The translations under genes were made by a program, and so were the position numbers. A DNA stretch of 64,000 bases from Alkaliphilus transvaalensis ATCC 700919 (lineage in GTDB: Bacteria > Bacillota > Clostridia > Peptostreptococcales > Natronincolaceae). Below the pieces are notes generated by a model. It was not told the DNA's origin. It was given only the letters and a program-made list of their open reading frames with translations, and searched no databases. The stretch lies in assembly GCF_000621485.1 (NCBI RefSeq), contig NZ_JHYF01000002.1:124001-188000 (forward strand). The letters are read 5' to 3'. Every line of letters starts with the position of its first letter. The first letter of the stretch is position 1. Positions 17,627 to 25,972 of this stretch are shown piece by piece.

Positions 17627-17998
17627 GTGGCAGCATTAGGATTAATTGAAGCAGTTGGTTTAACAACAGCTATTACAGCCTTAGATGCAGCGGCAAAGGC
17701 GGCAGACGTAACCTTAGTAGGATATGATAAGGTTATTGGTGCTGGTAAAGCCATTACGGTAACAATTCATATCGTTGGAGAGGTGGCAGCTGTAAAGGCC
17801 AGTGTAGAAGCAGGAGTAATGGCTGCAAGTAAAATAGGTACTGTGTTATCCCATCATGTGATCCCAAGACCCCATGATGAAGTAGATAAGCTAGTTGAAA
17901 TGTTTAAGAAAAATCTACAAGATAAGAAAAAGAAATCTAATACCAGTCAAGTCAGTAATAAGGCTATTGGAAGTAAAAAAGTAAAAGAAAGTAAGTAA
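17627..17998 (+). CDS. BMC-H microcompartment shell protein (2) with basic tail
   Basis: A BMC-fold shell protein of about 123 residues with a GTG start. GGGAGGTG directly upstream overrides the TTG at 17612. The N-terminus AALGLIEAVGLTTAITALDA and the C-terminal VIPRPHDEVDKLV are canonical; the pore loop reads GAGKAIT and so differs from the other two hexamers. A Lys/Ser-rich tail of about 30 residues extends past the fold and is positively charged. The 3' end runs into a 14-bp tandem repeat, so the tail length may vary between strains. Confidence 0.93.
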   Translation: MAALGLIEAVGLTTAITALDAAAKAADVTLVGYDKVIGAGKAITVTIHIVGEVAAVKASVEAGVMAASKIGTVLSHHVIPRPHDEVDKLVEMFKKNLQDKKKKSNTSQVSNKAIGSKKVKESK

Positions 17999-18036
17999 AA
18001 GAAAGTAAGTAAATGAAAATAAGTAAATGAAAATAA
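17981..18036 (+). repeat. 14-bp tandem repeat, four copies in two variants
   Basis: GTAAAAGAAAGTAA twice, then GTAAATGAAAATAA twice. The array starts inside the last codons of the second shell gene. Confidence 0.95.
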
Positions 18037-18299
18037 GTCAACTTAGGAAATTACATCATACCATAACAAATGAATTTATATACGATTTATGCAAATATGA
18101 AAGCAGAGTCCCGCATTGTGAAATGGGTAATTTCTTTGATATTATAATAGATTACTCATTGAACACTAAGCAGTGAAGTTTTCATTTTGTATTAATAAAT
18201 TTTAAATTTTATGCAATTTTCTCAACTAAATAGACCAAGAAAAGCAGAAAAACATTCTAAAATAACCAATGGTTATTACAAAAAAGGGAGGAAATAAGT
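18037..18299. other. Intergenic region before the third shell gene
   Basis: About 260 A+T-rich bases with no gene. TATAAT at 18143-18148 could be a -10 element but lacks a good -35. A second promoter here would boost the major shell protein. Confidence 0.4.
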
Positions 18300-18575
18300 A
18301 TGAGTCAAGCATTAGGAATGGTAGAAACAAAAGGTTTAGTAGGTGCAGTTGAAGCAGCCGATGCAATGGTAAAGGCAGCCAACGTTACTTTAGTCGGATA
18401 TGAAAAAATTGGATATGGGCTTGTAACTGTTATGGTTAGAGGAGACGTAGGAGCAGTTAAAGCAGCTACTGATGCAGGGGCAGAAGCAGCTAGAGCAGTT
18501 GGAGAGCTTCACTCTGTTCATGTAATCCCAAGACCCCATTCAGAAGTTGAAAGAGTTCTGTTAAAGGGAGAATAA
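18300..18575 (+). CDS. BMC-H microcompartment shell protein (3), EutM/PduA-like
   Basis: A 91-residue canonical shell hexamer with the minimal BMC length: [20 protein letters not shown], pore segment [24 protein letters not shown] and [14 protein letters not shown]. It is the closest of the three to EutM and is probably the bulk shell component. GGGAGG lies 8 bases before the ATG. It begins a run of closely spaced genes (flavoprotein, pentamer, deaminase) after the 300-base gap. Confidence 0.97.
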   Translation: MSQALGMVETKGLVGAVEAADAMVKAANVTLVGYEKIGYGLVTVMVRGDVGAVKAATDAGAEAARAVGELHSVHVIPRPHSEVERVLLKGE

Positions 18576-18598
18576 AATAATCCTGAGTAGGTGAAGAC

Positions 18599-19426
18599 AT
18601 GAATCAATATAACCGAACAAGGGAAATTATGAAGCAGCTTTCCAATAGAACTGCTTCCGTATCCAACGATACCTCTGGCGGAATGAGTAAAAATATTCTA
18701 GTCATTTTTACGGGGAACAACCATGAGGTAGAAACAGGAATAAAGACGTTAATAGCTGGTAGATCCTATGGATTTAGATACGATCTGGTCTTTACAGAGG
18801 CTGCAGAAGCTCTATTAGATGTAGGGATAATTGTACAGCAGCTTCAACCTAAAAGAGTATTTGAAGAGACAAAAAACTTTTATCCAGAGGAGATCCTTAA
18901 AGGAATAGATTCTATAGTGGTTCCAGTTCCAACACAAAATACCGCCTTTAAGCTGGCCTTAGGAATTCAAGATCAGTTGGTTCCAAGGCTTTTATGGGAA
19001 GGCTTATGGAGGGGGATACCGCTATGGATGAACCTAGATGGGCTATTTCTATACAAAGGGAAGGAAACTACTTCTTCTGCCTTAAAAGAGGTTATTAGAG
19101 GCCATATAACTAGATTAACAGATATGGGAGTCAAAAGAATTGATAACAACCATTATCTGTTGGAGATTCTTAAAGGAAAGATAAATCCTAAAGAAATATC
19201 AGTAGAATCTATGGATTCCATAGATTCTATTGTAAGATTGGACTCATTTCAATGGGGTGATAAGAATAAGTCTCAGAGGGTTGTTATTACTGAAAGAGAC
19301 ATATTAAATTATCCAATTGGTGAAAAGGAAATTCAAGTAGAAGAAAATGCTATTATCACATCATTGGCCCATGATGCAGCAAAAGCCAGAGGAATTAAGC
19401 TAATTAAGATAAAAGCTCCAAAATAA
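18599..19426 (+). CDS. BMC-associated flavoprotein-like protein with N-terminal helix
   Basis: A 275-residue protein. Residues 1-18 could form an amphipathic helix, followed by a Ser/Thr/Gly linker and then a flavoprotein-like fold (starting ILVIFTGNNHEVETGIK, with VPVPTQNTAFKLALGIQD), which resembles flavoproteins of other BMC loci. The C-terminal ITERDILN...ITSLAHDAAKARGIKLI motif also recurs in BMC-linked proteins. The helix-plus-linker architecture is that of an encapsulation peptide, so it is probably lumenal. Its reaction is unknown; it could handle prenyl-FMN or FMN for the UbiD enzyme. Confidence 0.75.
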   Translation: MNQYNRTREIMKQLSNRTASVSNDTSGGMSKNILVIFTGNNHEVETGIKTLIAGRSYGFRYDLVFTEAAEALLDVGIIVQQLQPKRVFEETKNFYPEEILKGIDSIVVPVPTQNTAFKLALGIQDQLVPRLLWEGLWRGIPLWMNLDGLFLYKGKETTSSALKEVIRGHITRLTDMGVKRIDNNHYLLEILKGKINPKEISVESMDSIDSIVRLDSFQWGDKNKSQRVVITERDILNYPIGEKEIQVEENAIITSLAHDAAKARGIKLIKIKAPK

Positions 19427-19439
19427 GGGGGAGAGGTTT

Positions 19440-19727
19440 ATGCAATTAGGTAGAGTCGTTGGAACAATAGTAGCAACAAGAAAAGATGAAAGGTTAACAG
19501 GGAATAAATTAATGATTACCCAACCCTTAAGTATGGAGGAAAAGCCCATAGGCCAACCCCTTATTGCTGTAGATACAGTAGGGGCGGGGATTGGTGAAAC
19601 TGTAATATTTGCTACAGGAACAGCCGCTCGGCATGCAGCTGAAAAGCTTCAATCACCTATTGATGCTGCTATTATAGGAATTGTAGATAACATCGATGTT
19701 TATAAAGACTTAATGGAAGATAAGTAA
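19440..19727 (+). CDS. BMC-P pentameric vertex protein (EutN/CcmL family)
   Basis: A 95-residue EutN/CcmL-type pentamer that caps the shell vertices. Typical features are the N-terminal MQLGRVVGTIVATRKDE, the core LIAVDTVGAGIGETVIFATG and the late AAIIGIVDNI. It is the only pentamer in the window, and together with the three hexamers could build a minimal closed shell; no trimeric BMC-T gene is seen here. GGGGGAGAGG lies upstream. Confidence 0.96.
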   Translation: MQLGRVVGTIVATRKDERLTGNKLMITQPLSMEEKPIGQPLIAVDTVGAGIGETVIFATGTAARHAAEKLQSPIDAAIIGIVDNIDVYKDLMEDK

Positions 19728-19749
19728 AGGAGAGAGGAGGGGATTTCCT

Positions 19750-21564
19750 TTGTTAGATGCCCAAGGAGTAAAACAAGCAATAGAATATAGGGGATTAATT
19801 GATGTCTTAATGTCTGATAAACATTGGGCAGATTTAGTCCTTTATCGTGGAAATGTAATTAATGTAATTACTAGAGAAATTTATCAAGCTGATATTGCTA
19901 TAAAGGGAAAGTATATTTTAGTAGTTGGTGATGCGACTGGTTTAATAGGGCCAGAAACAATTGTTGTGGATCTACAAGGAAAGTTTTTAGCCCCAGGTTT
20001 TATAGATTCCCATATGCACTTTGAAAGTAGTATGTTGACAATTACTGAATTCTCAAGACTTTCTATTCCATCGGGGACAACTACCCTTGTGGCTGATCCC
20101 CATGAAATAGGCAATGCTTTAGGCCCTATAGGGATAAAAGCCATGGCAGAAGAGGCAAGTGTTGTACCTAACCATGTTCATCTTGTTGTACCTGCTTTAA
20201 CTCCCGATTGTCCCGGTCTAGAAACGGCAGGATATGATATAACATCTAAGGATATGAAGGAAATCTTAAATTATCCTAATGTAATTGGAATTGGAGAGCT
20301 ACAGGGCTTTAGTAACGCTAAACATGTCTATCGAAATACCCCAGAAGTAATTACTGATTTAGTTGCCTCTACCATCTATGCTAAAAGTATTGGTAAGATA
20401 GTAGATGGTAATGCACCAGAATTATTTGGTAGTGAGCTTGCTGCCCATATTATTGCCACTGGTGGAAAATGTTCTTGTCACGAAACTACTACAAAGGAAG
20501 AGTGCGTAGAAAAGCTTAGACAGGGTGTATACGTTTTCATGAGGGAAGGTTCAACCCAAAGAAATATGGCAGAATGTATTCGGGCTGTGACAGAAGAAGG
20601 TCTTGACTCCAGAAGATGTATCTTAGCTACTGATGATATGGTGGCAGAAGATTTAGAGAAATTGGGTCATATGAATGAAATTGTAAAAAGAACCATTGCT
20701 GAAGGGGTAAACCCTGTAGAGGCAATTCAGATGGTAACCATTAATCCTGCCACTTATTTTGGCTTAGAAGATCGAGGTGTTTTAGCACCAGGAAAAATGG
20801 CAGATATAGCAGTCATTAGTGATTTAAAAGACATGACAGTGGAGGCAGTATTTTTAAAGGGACAATTAGTGGCTTCCCAAGGTAATTTACTTATTGATTT
20901 ACCTAAATATACTTACCCCGAAAATGTTAAACAGTCGGTGAAATGTCCTCCGATACAAGAAAAAGACTTACAAATTACAGCAACAGGTAGTCAAGCAAGG
21001 GTTAGATGTATTGAACTGATCCCAGATCAAAATCTTTCTGGTAGTTTAGAGGAAAGTCTAAGGGTACAACAGGGAATTGTGATGTCGGACCCTAGCCAAG
21101 ATGTATTGGAAATTGTTTGCCTAGAGCGATATGGAAGAAATGGTAGCATTGGTAAAGCCTTTGTTAAGGGCTTTGGTTTAAAGCAAGGAGCCTTTGCCGA
21201 GAGTGTTGCCCATGACACCCATAATATTATTGCTGTTGGAACAAATTTGAAGGATTTAACTGCTGCAATTAACCATGTAATAAAGATGGGGGGAGGAATT
21301 GCCCTAACCAACAGAGGTTCAGTTATTGAAGAATTAAGACTACCAGTAGGAGGATTAATTACAGACGAACTAACAGGACCAGAAGTAAGTAAAAAAATAG
21401 CCCAGTTGGAAAGGGTAGCTAAGGAGCAATTAGGTTGTAGCGTCCACGCTCCATTTATGCATCTATCTTTCTTAGCCTTATCTACAAGTCCAAAGTGGAA
21501 AATTACTGACCAAGGGCTTATTGATGTAAATAATTTTAAGATTCTTTCACCAGTAATAGACTAA
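19750..21564 (+). CDS. Divergent adenine-deaminase-like amidohydrolase in the BMC operon, candidate 4-aminoimidazole deaminase
   Basis: A 604-residue adenine-deaminase-family protein with a TTG start behind GAGGAGGGG. It keeps DSHMHFESSM and ADPHEIGNALG of the amidohydrolase barrel and the C-terminal HDTHNIIAVG region. It departs from typical adenine deaminases at the conserved GE-MD-FPGVI region (here GELQGFSNAK) and reads DGNAPEL where DGHAP or DGHGP is usual. The second copy at 28442 keeps both motifs. Its place beside the vertex protein suggests a different, compartment-linked substrate; 4-aminoimidazole to 4-imidazolone is the missing pathway step. Plain adenine deaminase remains possible. 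Confidence 0.85.
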   Translation: MLDAQGVKQAIEYRGLIDVLMSDKHWADLVLYRGNVINVITREIYQADIAIKGKYILVVGDATGLIGPETIVVDLQGKFLAPGFIDSHMHFESSMLTITEFSRLSIPSGTTTLVADPHEIGNALGPIGIKAMAEEASVVPNHVHLVVPALTPDCPGLETAGYDITSKDMKEILNYPNVIGIGELQGFSNAKHVYRNTPEVITDLVASTIYAKSIGKIVDGNAPELFGSELAAHIIATGGKCSCHETTTKEECVEKLRQGVYVFMREGSTQRNMAECIRAVTEEGLDSRRCILATDDMVAEDLEKLGHMNEIVKRTIAEGVNPVEAIQMVTINPATYFGLEDRGVLAPGKMADIAVISDLKDMTVEAVFLKGQLVASQGNLLIDLPKYTYPENVKQSVKCPPIQEKDLQITATGSQARVRCIELIPDQNLSGSLEESLRVQQGIVMSDPSQDVLEIVCLERYGRNGSIGKAFVKGFGLKQGAFAESVAHDTHNIIAVGTNLKDLTAAINHVIKMGGGIALTNRGSVIEELRLPVGGLITDELTGPEVSKKIAQLERVAKEQLGCSVHAPFMHLSFLALSTSPKWKITDQGLIDVNNFKILSPVID

Positions 21565-21716
21565 TATTAGAAGTTACAATGAGTTACAGTTACTAGGTGA
21601 AGGAATGGATTAAAAATAAAGGAGGGGAGAATTTAGTTTTCAGACACCATGGGGTAGGTTTTTGCCTATAGTCAAAAGTGTGTTTTGAAATGCCTAAACC
21701 GAAGGGGGAAATTTTA

Positions 21717-23042
21717 ATGAGTTCTAAGATGCAAGCATCTGAAAGTAGTTTTTTTGAAAAAGCCTTTAAGTTAAAGGAGCATAAAACTAATGTTAAAACA
21801 GAGGTAATTGCAGGCATTACAACTTTTATGACCATGGCGTATATTTTAGTAATCAACCCACTTATTTTAAGTGAAACAGGTATGGATATTAATGCATTAT
21901 TTACAGCTACTGCTTTATCGGCTGCTATTGCTACTTTAGTAATGGCCTTCTTAGCCAACTATCCCTTTGCCCTAGCGCCAGGGATGGGCTTAAATGCTTT
22001 TTTCGCCTACTATGTTGTAATTAACTTAGGTTATTCATGGCAGTTTGCCCTTACAGCTATTTTAATTGAAGGGGTTATTTTCCTGCTTTTAACGATGTTT
22101 AATGTAAGAGAAGCTATTATTAATTGTATACCTATGAATATTAAACATGCGGTAAGTGTGGGGATCGGTCTATTTATTGCTCTAATAGGTTTTAAAAATG
22201 CAGGTATTGTAGTAGGTGATGGAGCTACCTTAGTAACCTTAGGCTCTATAACTGACCCAGCAGTACTTGTAGCACTAGTAGGAATTATTATCGTTGGGGT
22301 ATTGTTAGCTAAAAAAGTTAAAGGAGCTCTACTAATTGGAATGATGCTTACAACTGTAATTGGGATTCCATTTGGAGTAACGCCATTACCTGAAAAGCTA
22401 CTAAGTGCTCCTCCATCCTTATCACCTATCTTTATGCAGTTTGAGTTTTCAAATATCTTATCCCTTGATATGGTAGTAGTTGTATTTACCTTCCTATTTG
22501 TAGACTTATTTGATACTTTAGGAACATTAGTAGGGGTAGCTACTAAAGCAGATATGTTAGATAAAGACGGAAAACTTCCAAAGGCAAAGCAAGCTTTATT
22601 TGCCGACGCCATTGGTACAACTGTAGGAGCCTGTCTAGGAACAAGTACTGTTACAACTTATGTTGAAAGTGCATCTGGTGTAGCAGAAGGTGGAAGAACT
22701 GGTTTAACTGCCTTTACTACAGGGTCACTTTTCTTAATCGCATTATTATTCTCCCCAATCTTCTTAATCGTACCATCGGCAGCAACAGCACCAGTACTGA
22801 TCTTAGTGGGGTTATTCATGCTTTCTCCAATTGCTAAGATCAATTTAGAAGACTATACAGAAGCCATTCCTGCCTTCTTAACAATAGTCTTGATGCCTTT
22901 CACCTTTAGTATAGCTGAAGGGATTGTATTTGGTATTATGTCTTATACCTTCTTAAAGTTAATAACAGGTAAAGGAAAAGCTGTATCTCCTATTATGTAT
23001 GTCTTGACCATTATCTTTGGAATTGCTTTAGTTGTGATGTAA
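21717..23042 (+). CDS. Purine-base permease (AzgA/PbuG type)
   Basis: A 441-residue membrane transporter of the NCS2-like AzgA/PbuG group for adenine, guanine or hypoxanthine uptake, with about a dozen hydrophobic segments. Landmarks are AGITTFMTMAYILVINP, LAPGMGLNAFFAY, the DLFDTLGTLVG segment and TVTTYVESASGVAEGGRTGL. GAAGGGGG lies 8 bases before the ATG at 21717, so the earlier ATG at 21678 is not used. It supplies the purines degraded by the surrounding enzymes. I looked for a purine riboswitch in the 150 bases upstream and saw none. Confidence 0.93.
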   Translation: MSSKMQASESSFFEKAFKLKEHKTNVKTEVIAGITTFMTMAYILVINPLILSETGMDINALFTATALSAAIATLVMAFLANYPFALAPGMGLNAFFAYYVVINLGYSWQFALTAILIEGVIFLLLTMFNVREAIINCIPMNIKHAVSVGIGLFIALIGFKNAGIVVGDGATLVTLGSITDPAVLVALVGIIIVGVLLAKKVKGALLIGMMLTTVIGIPFGVTPLPEKLLSAPPSLSPIFMQFEFSNILSLDMVVVVFTFLFVDLFDTLGTLVGVATKADMLDKDGKLPKAKQALFADAIGTTVGACLGTSTVTTYVESASGVAEGGRTGLTAFTTGSLFLIALLFSPIFLIVPSAATAPVLILVGLFMLSPIAKINLEDYTEAIPAFLTIVLMPFTFSIAEGIVFGIMSYTFLKLITGKGKAVSPIMYVLTIIFGIALVVM

Positions 23043-23046
23043 TTTC

Positions 23047-23080
23047 TATAAAGCTCCCATCTTTGGGTGGGAGCTTTATA
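23047..23080 (+). terminator. Hairpin after the permease gene
   Basis: A perfect 13-bp stem, TATAAAGCTCCCA/TGGGAGCTTTATA, with an 8-base loop. The T run is short, so it may be a bidirectional or partial terminator. Confidence 0.65.
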
Positions 23081-23159
23081 AAATATGAATAGCTATGAAG
23101 GATCTATAATAAATATCTTTGATAGGTGTTTATATTATTCATTTAAGGGGGAGACCATT

Positions 23160-24497
23160 ATGAGTAAGATATTAATCAAAAATGGAACGATTGTAACAAT
23201 GAACAAAGAACGGGAAATTTTTAAAGGGGATCTTTTAATCGAAGGAAATTTGATAAAAGAAGTTGCTAGAAAAATAGAAATAGAAGAAGCCATCATTATC
23301 GATGCAGAAGGAAAAGTAGTTATTCCAGGGTTAATTCAGACCCATATCCATCTAACCCAAACACTGTATAGGGGGCAGGCTGATGATTTAGAATTATTAG
23401 ATTGGTTAAAGGAAAGGGTATGGCCTTTAGAAGGTTCCCATACGGCAGAATCTAATTATATTTCTGCAAAGTTAGGAATCGCTGAATTAATTAAGGGAGG
23501 AACAACCTCTATCATAGATATGGAAACGGTTAGCCATACAGAAGCAGCCTTTGAAGCAATTATAGAAAGTGGTATAAGGGCCATATCTGGCAAATGTATG
23601 ATGGATTATGGAAGTGGTCTACCAGCAAGTTTAATGGAAAAAACTGAAGATTCTATTGATGAGAGTATAAAACTACTAAAAAAATGGCACGGAAAAGGGA
23701 ATGGTCGTCTACAATATGCCTTCACACCTAGGTTTGTTGTATCCTGTTCTGAAGCGTTATTAATAAAGGTGAGGGATCTAGCAATTGAATACGATGTGAT
23801 GATTCACACCCATGCTTCAGAAAATAGAGGTGAAATTGAATTAGTTCAACAAGATCGGGGAATGAGAAATATAAATTATCTCCACCATTTAGGCCTAACA
23901 GGTGAAAAATTAGTGTTAGCCCACTGTATTTGGTTAGATGATGAAGAAATGAAAATATTGGCCGACACAGGGACCAAAATAGCCCACTGTCCTAATTCAA
24001 ATCTAAAACTTGCCTCAGGAATTGCAAAAATACCAGAGCTATTAAAAATGGGTGCAAATGTGTCCTTAGCAGCCGATGGTGCTCCCTGTAATAATAACTT
24101 AGATATATTTCAAGAAATGAGAAGTGCAGCCTTAATTCAGAAGGCTAGACTCTTAAGTCCTACCGTGATGCCAGCCCATCAGGTTTTTGAAATGGCCACC
24201 CTTGGGGGAGCAAAGGCCATGAGAATGGAAAATCAATTGGGTAGTTTAGAAAAAGGTAAGTTAGCTGATGTTGTAATTATGGACTTGAATAAATTGCATA
24301 TAGGGCCAAATTATGAGGCAGATATTATTTCTCAATTGGTCTATTCAGCTTCAGCCAGTGATGTAGAGACGACAATTGTAGACGGAAAAATATTAATGGT
24401 AAACAGAGAGTTACAAACCTTAAATGAGAAAGAAATTATGACGGAAGCTAATAGAATATTACAACAACAAATTATTTTAAGTGGGATCAAAAAGTAA
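23160..24497 (+). CDS. Amidohydrolase-family deaminase, probable guanine deaminase
   Basis: A 445-residue metal-dependent deaminase of the SsnA/MtaD/TrzA group. Ligand motifs are HIHLTQ (N-terminal HxH), HTHASEN, HCIWLDD and the Asp of ADGAPCNNNLD. Members act on guanine, 8-oxoguanine, thioadenosine or triazines. With a purine permease before it and xanthine dehydrogenase after it, guanine to xanthine is the likeliest reaction. The ATG at 23160, preceded by GGGGGAG, is preferred over the start at 23085. A cyclic-hydrolase role such as imidazolonase is a weaker alternative. Confidence 0.83.
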   Translation: MSKILIKNGTIVTMNKEREIFKGDLLIEGNLIKEVARKIEIEEAIIIDAEGKVVIPGLIQTHIHLTQTLYRGQADDLELLDWLKERVWPLEGSHTAESNYISAKLGIAELIKGGTTSIIDMETVSHTEAAFEAIIESGIRAISGKCMMDYGSGLPASLMEKTEDSIDESIKLLKKWHGKGNGRLQYAFTPRFVVSCSEALLIKVRDLAIEYDVMIHTHASENRGEIELVQQDRGMRNINYLHHLGLTGEKLVLAHCIWLDDEEMKILADTGTKIAHCPNSNLKLASGIAKIPELLKMGANVSLAADGAPCNNNLDIFQEMRSAALIQKARLLSPTVMPAHQVFEMATLGGAKAMRMENQLGSLEKGKLADVVIMDLNKLHIGPNYEADIISQLVYSASASDVETTIVDGKILMVNRELQTLNEKEIMTEANRILQQQIILSGIKK

Positions 24498-24503
24498 AAT
24501 TAA

Positions 24504-24554
24504 AGCCTGTTAGAAGCCATCTATAACAAAGCGTTTAGGGCTTTTATACAGGCT
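24504..24554 (+). terminator. Inverted repeat, possible terminator
   Basis: AGCCTGT at 24504-24510 pairs with ACAGGCT at 24548-24554, with further pairing of AGAAGCC and GGGCTTTT inside. T-rich sequence follows. Confidence 0.55.
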
Positions 24555-24602
24555 GGTATTTTATCAAATAGTAAGGGATTTTAGCTAAAAGGAGGATTCA
24601 AA

Positions 24603-25475
24603 TTGGAGATTAATAAGACCTTCCAAGAAACTGAAGTAGAAGCTGTATTGTCTTTATTAGACCAATATCAAGACAACAGTAAAATTATTGCAGGTGGAAC
24701 GGATATTATTATACAACTGCATCAGGGACGGGTTAATCCAGAGGTATTAATTGATATTAGTAATTTAAATGAAATAAAGGAAATTAAACAAATAGAAGGT
24801 CGTATACTAATTGGTTCTGCCACCACTTTTACTAGTCTTATGAAAAGTCAAGTTATTCCAAAAAACCTTTGGGGACTAATAGAAGCTGCCAGTCAAGTTG
24901 GATCACCCCAAATTAGAAATGCAGCTACGATAGGGGGAAACATCTGTAATGGATCACCAGCGGCTGATATTGTGCCTCCTTTACTGGCCCTTAATAGTCA
25001 ACTGGTAATTGCTAATAAAATGACAGAAAGAAAAGTCCCACTAGAAACTTTCTTTATAGATAAGGGGAAGGTAGATTTAAAGAATAATGAACTATTGTCC
25101 TATATTGAGTTTGAAAATATCAAAGAAAACCAAGGGTTAGGTTTTACTAAGTTAGGCCTTCGAAAAGCCCTTGCCATTTCTAGAATATCCGTTGCTGTAT
25201 TTTTAGAAATGAAGGATGGATGTTTTAATGAAATTAGAATTGCCACAGGTTCTTGTGGAAAGTTTGCCATAAGAGAAAAAGAAGTAGAAGATTTTATGAG
25301 GAATAAACAAGTAACAGACGAATTAATTGAAGCAGGGGCAAACCTCTATAGCAATATCATCCTTAAAAGATTAGCCGGTCGCCATGGTTCTGACTATAAA
25401 AGTGAAGCAATTAAGGGGATTTTTAAAGATGGGCTAGGAAAAGCAACCCACCTGGCAAAAAAAGGAGGGGTCTAA
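24603..25475 (+). CDS. Xanthine dehydrogenase FAD-binding subunit
   Basis: A 290-residue FAD subunit of a molybdenum hydroxylase. It shows IIAGGTDIIIQLHQG near residue 30 and the FAD-binding NAATIGGNICNGSPAADIVP near residues 105-125, followed by the CO-dehydrogenase flavoprotein C-terminal domain. Electrons from purine hydroxylation pass through this subunit to the acceptor. The TTG start has GGAGG upstream. The iron-sulfur subunit follows 2 bases later. Confidence 0.94.
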   Translation: MEINKTFQETEVEAVLSLLDQYQDNSKIIAGGTDIIIQLHQGRVNPEVLIDISNLNEIKEIKQIEGRILIGSATTFTSLMKSQVIPKNLWGLIEAASQVGSPQIRNAATIGGNICNGSPAADIVPPLLALNSQLVIANKMTERKVPLETFFIDKGKVDLKNNELLSYIEFENIKENQGLGFTKLGLRKALAISRISVAVFLEMKDGCFNEIRIATGSCGKFAIREKEVEDFMRNKQVTDELIEAGANLYSNIILKRLAGRHGSDYKSEAIKGIFKDGLGKATHLAKKGGV

Positions 25476-25477
25476 AG

Positions 25478-25972
25478 ATGAAGAAAATAAATCTTAAGAT
25501 AAATGGTTCGGAATATAGTTTAGAAATAGATGAAAACATGAGATTAATTGATTTGATCAGAGATGTTGTGGGGTTAACTGGCACTAAAGAGGGATGTGGT
25601 GAAGGAGAATGTGGAGCCTGTACCGTAATTATGGGGGGAGTTACAGTAAATTCTTGTATGGTTTTAGCCTTTCAAGCAAATGGTAAAGAGATTTTAACCA
25701 TAGAAGGGGTAAAGGGCAAAGGCAATGACAAACTTCATCCTATTCAAAAAGCCTTCCTAGAAGAAGGGGCAGTACAATGTGGATTTTGTATTCCTGGAAT
25801 GGTACTATCGGCAAAGGCTCTTTTGGATGAAAATAATACCCCTTCAAGGGAAGAAATTAGGGAAGGAATTTCTGGCAACCTATGTCGCTGCACTGGGTAT
25901 AACAAGATCGTAGATGCAATAGAAAAAGCGGCTTATTATCTGGTAAAGGAGGCAGAGGATAATGAAATTTAA
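25478..25972 (+). CDS. Xanthine dehydrogenase 2Fe-2S subunit
   Basis: A 164-residue subunit with two [2Fe-2S] clusters. The plant-ferredoxin-like cluster uses C40, C45, C48 and C60 (GCGEGECGACTV...NSC). The second, helical-bundle cluster uses C101, C104, C136 and C138 (CGFC and CRC). Length and motifs are normal for XdhC/CoxS-type subunits. AAAGGAGGGG precedes the ATG. It overlaps the next gene by 11 bases, so the complex is translationally coupled. Confidence 0.96.
   Translation: MKKINLKINGSEYSLEIDENMRLIDLIRDVVGLTGTKEGCGEGECGACTVIMGGVTVNSCMVLAFQANGKEILTIEGVKGKGNDKLHPIQKAFLEEGAVQCGFCIPGMVLSAKALLDENNTPSREEIREGISGNLCRCTGYNKIVDAIEKAAYYLVKEAEDNEI

Noticed and set aside
21565..21716. Possible purine riboswitch before the permease gene
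   Set aside because: The conserved core of the purine aptamer could not be found; only a short hairpin (GGTAGG...GCCTAT) is present.
22031..22612. Long minus-strand open frame (193 codons) inside the permease gene
   Set aside because: Shadow of the permease coding sequence, with low-complexity Ser/Thr/Pro/Ile composition and no ribosome-binding site.
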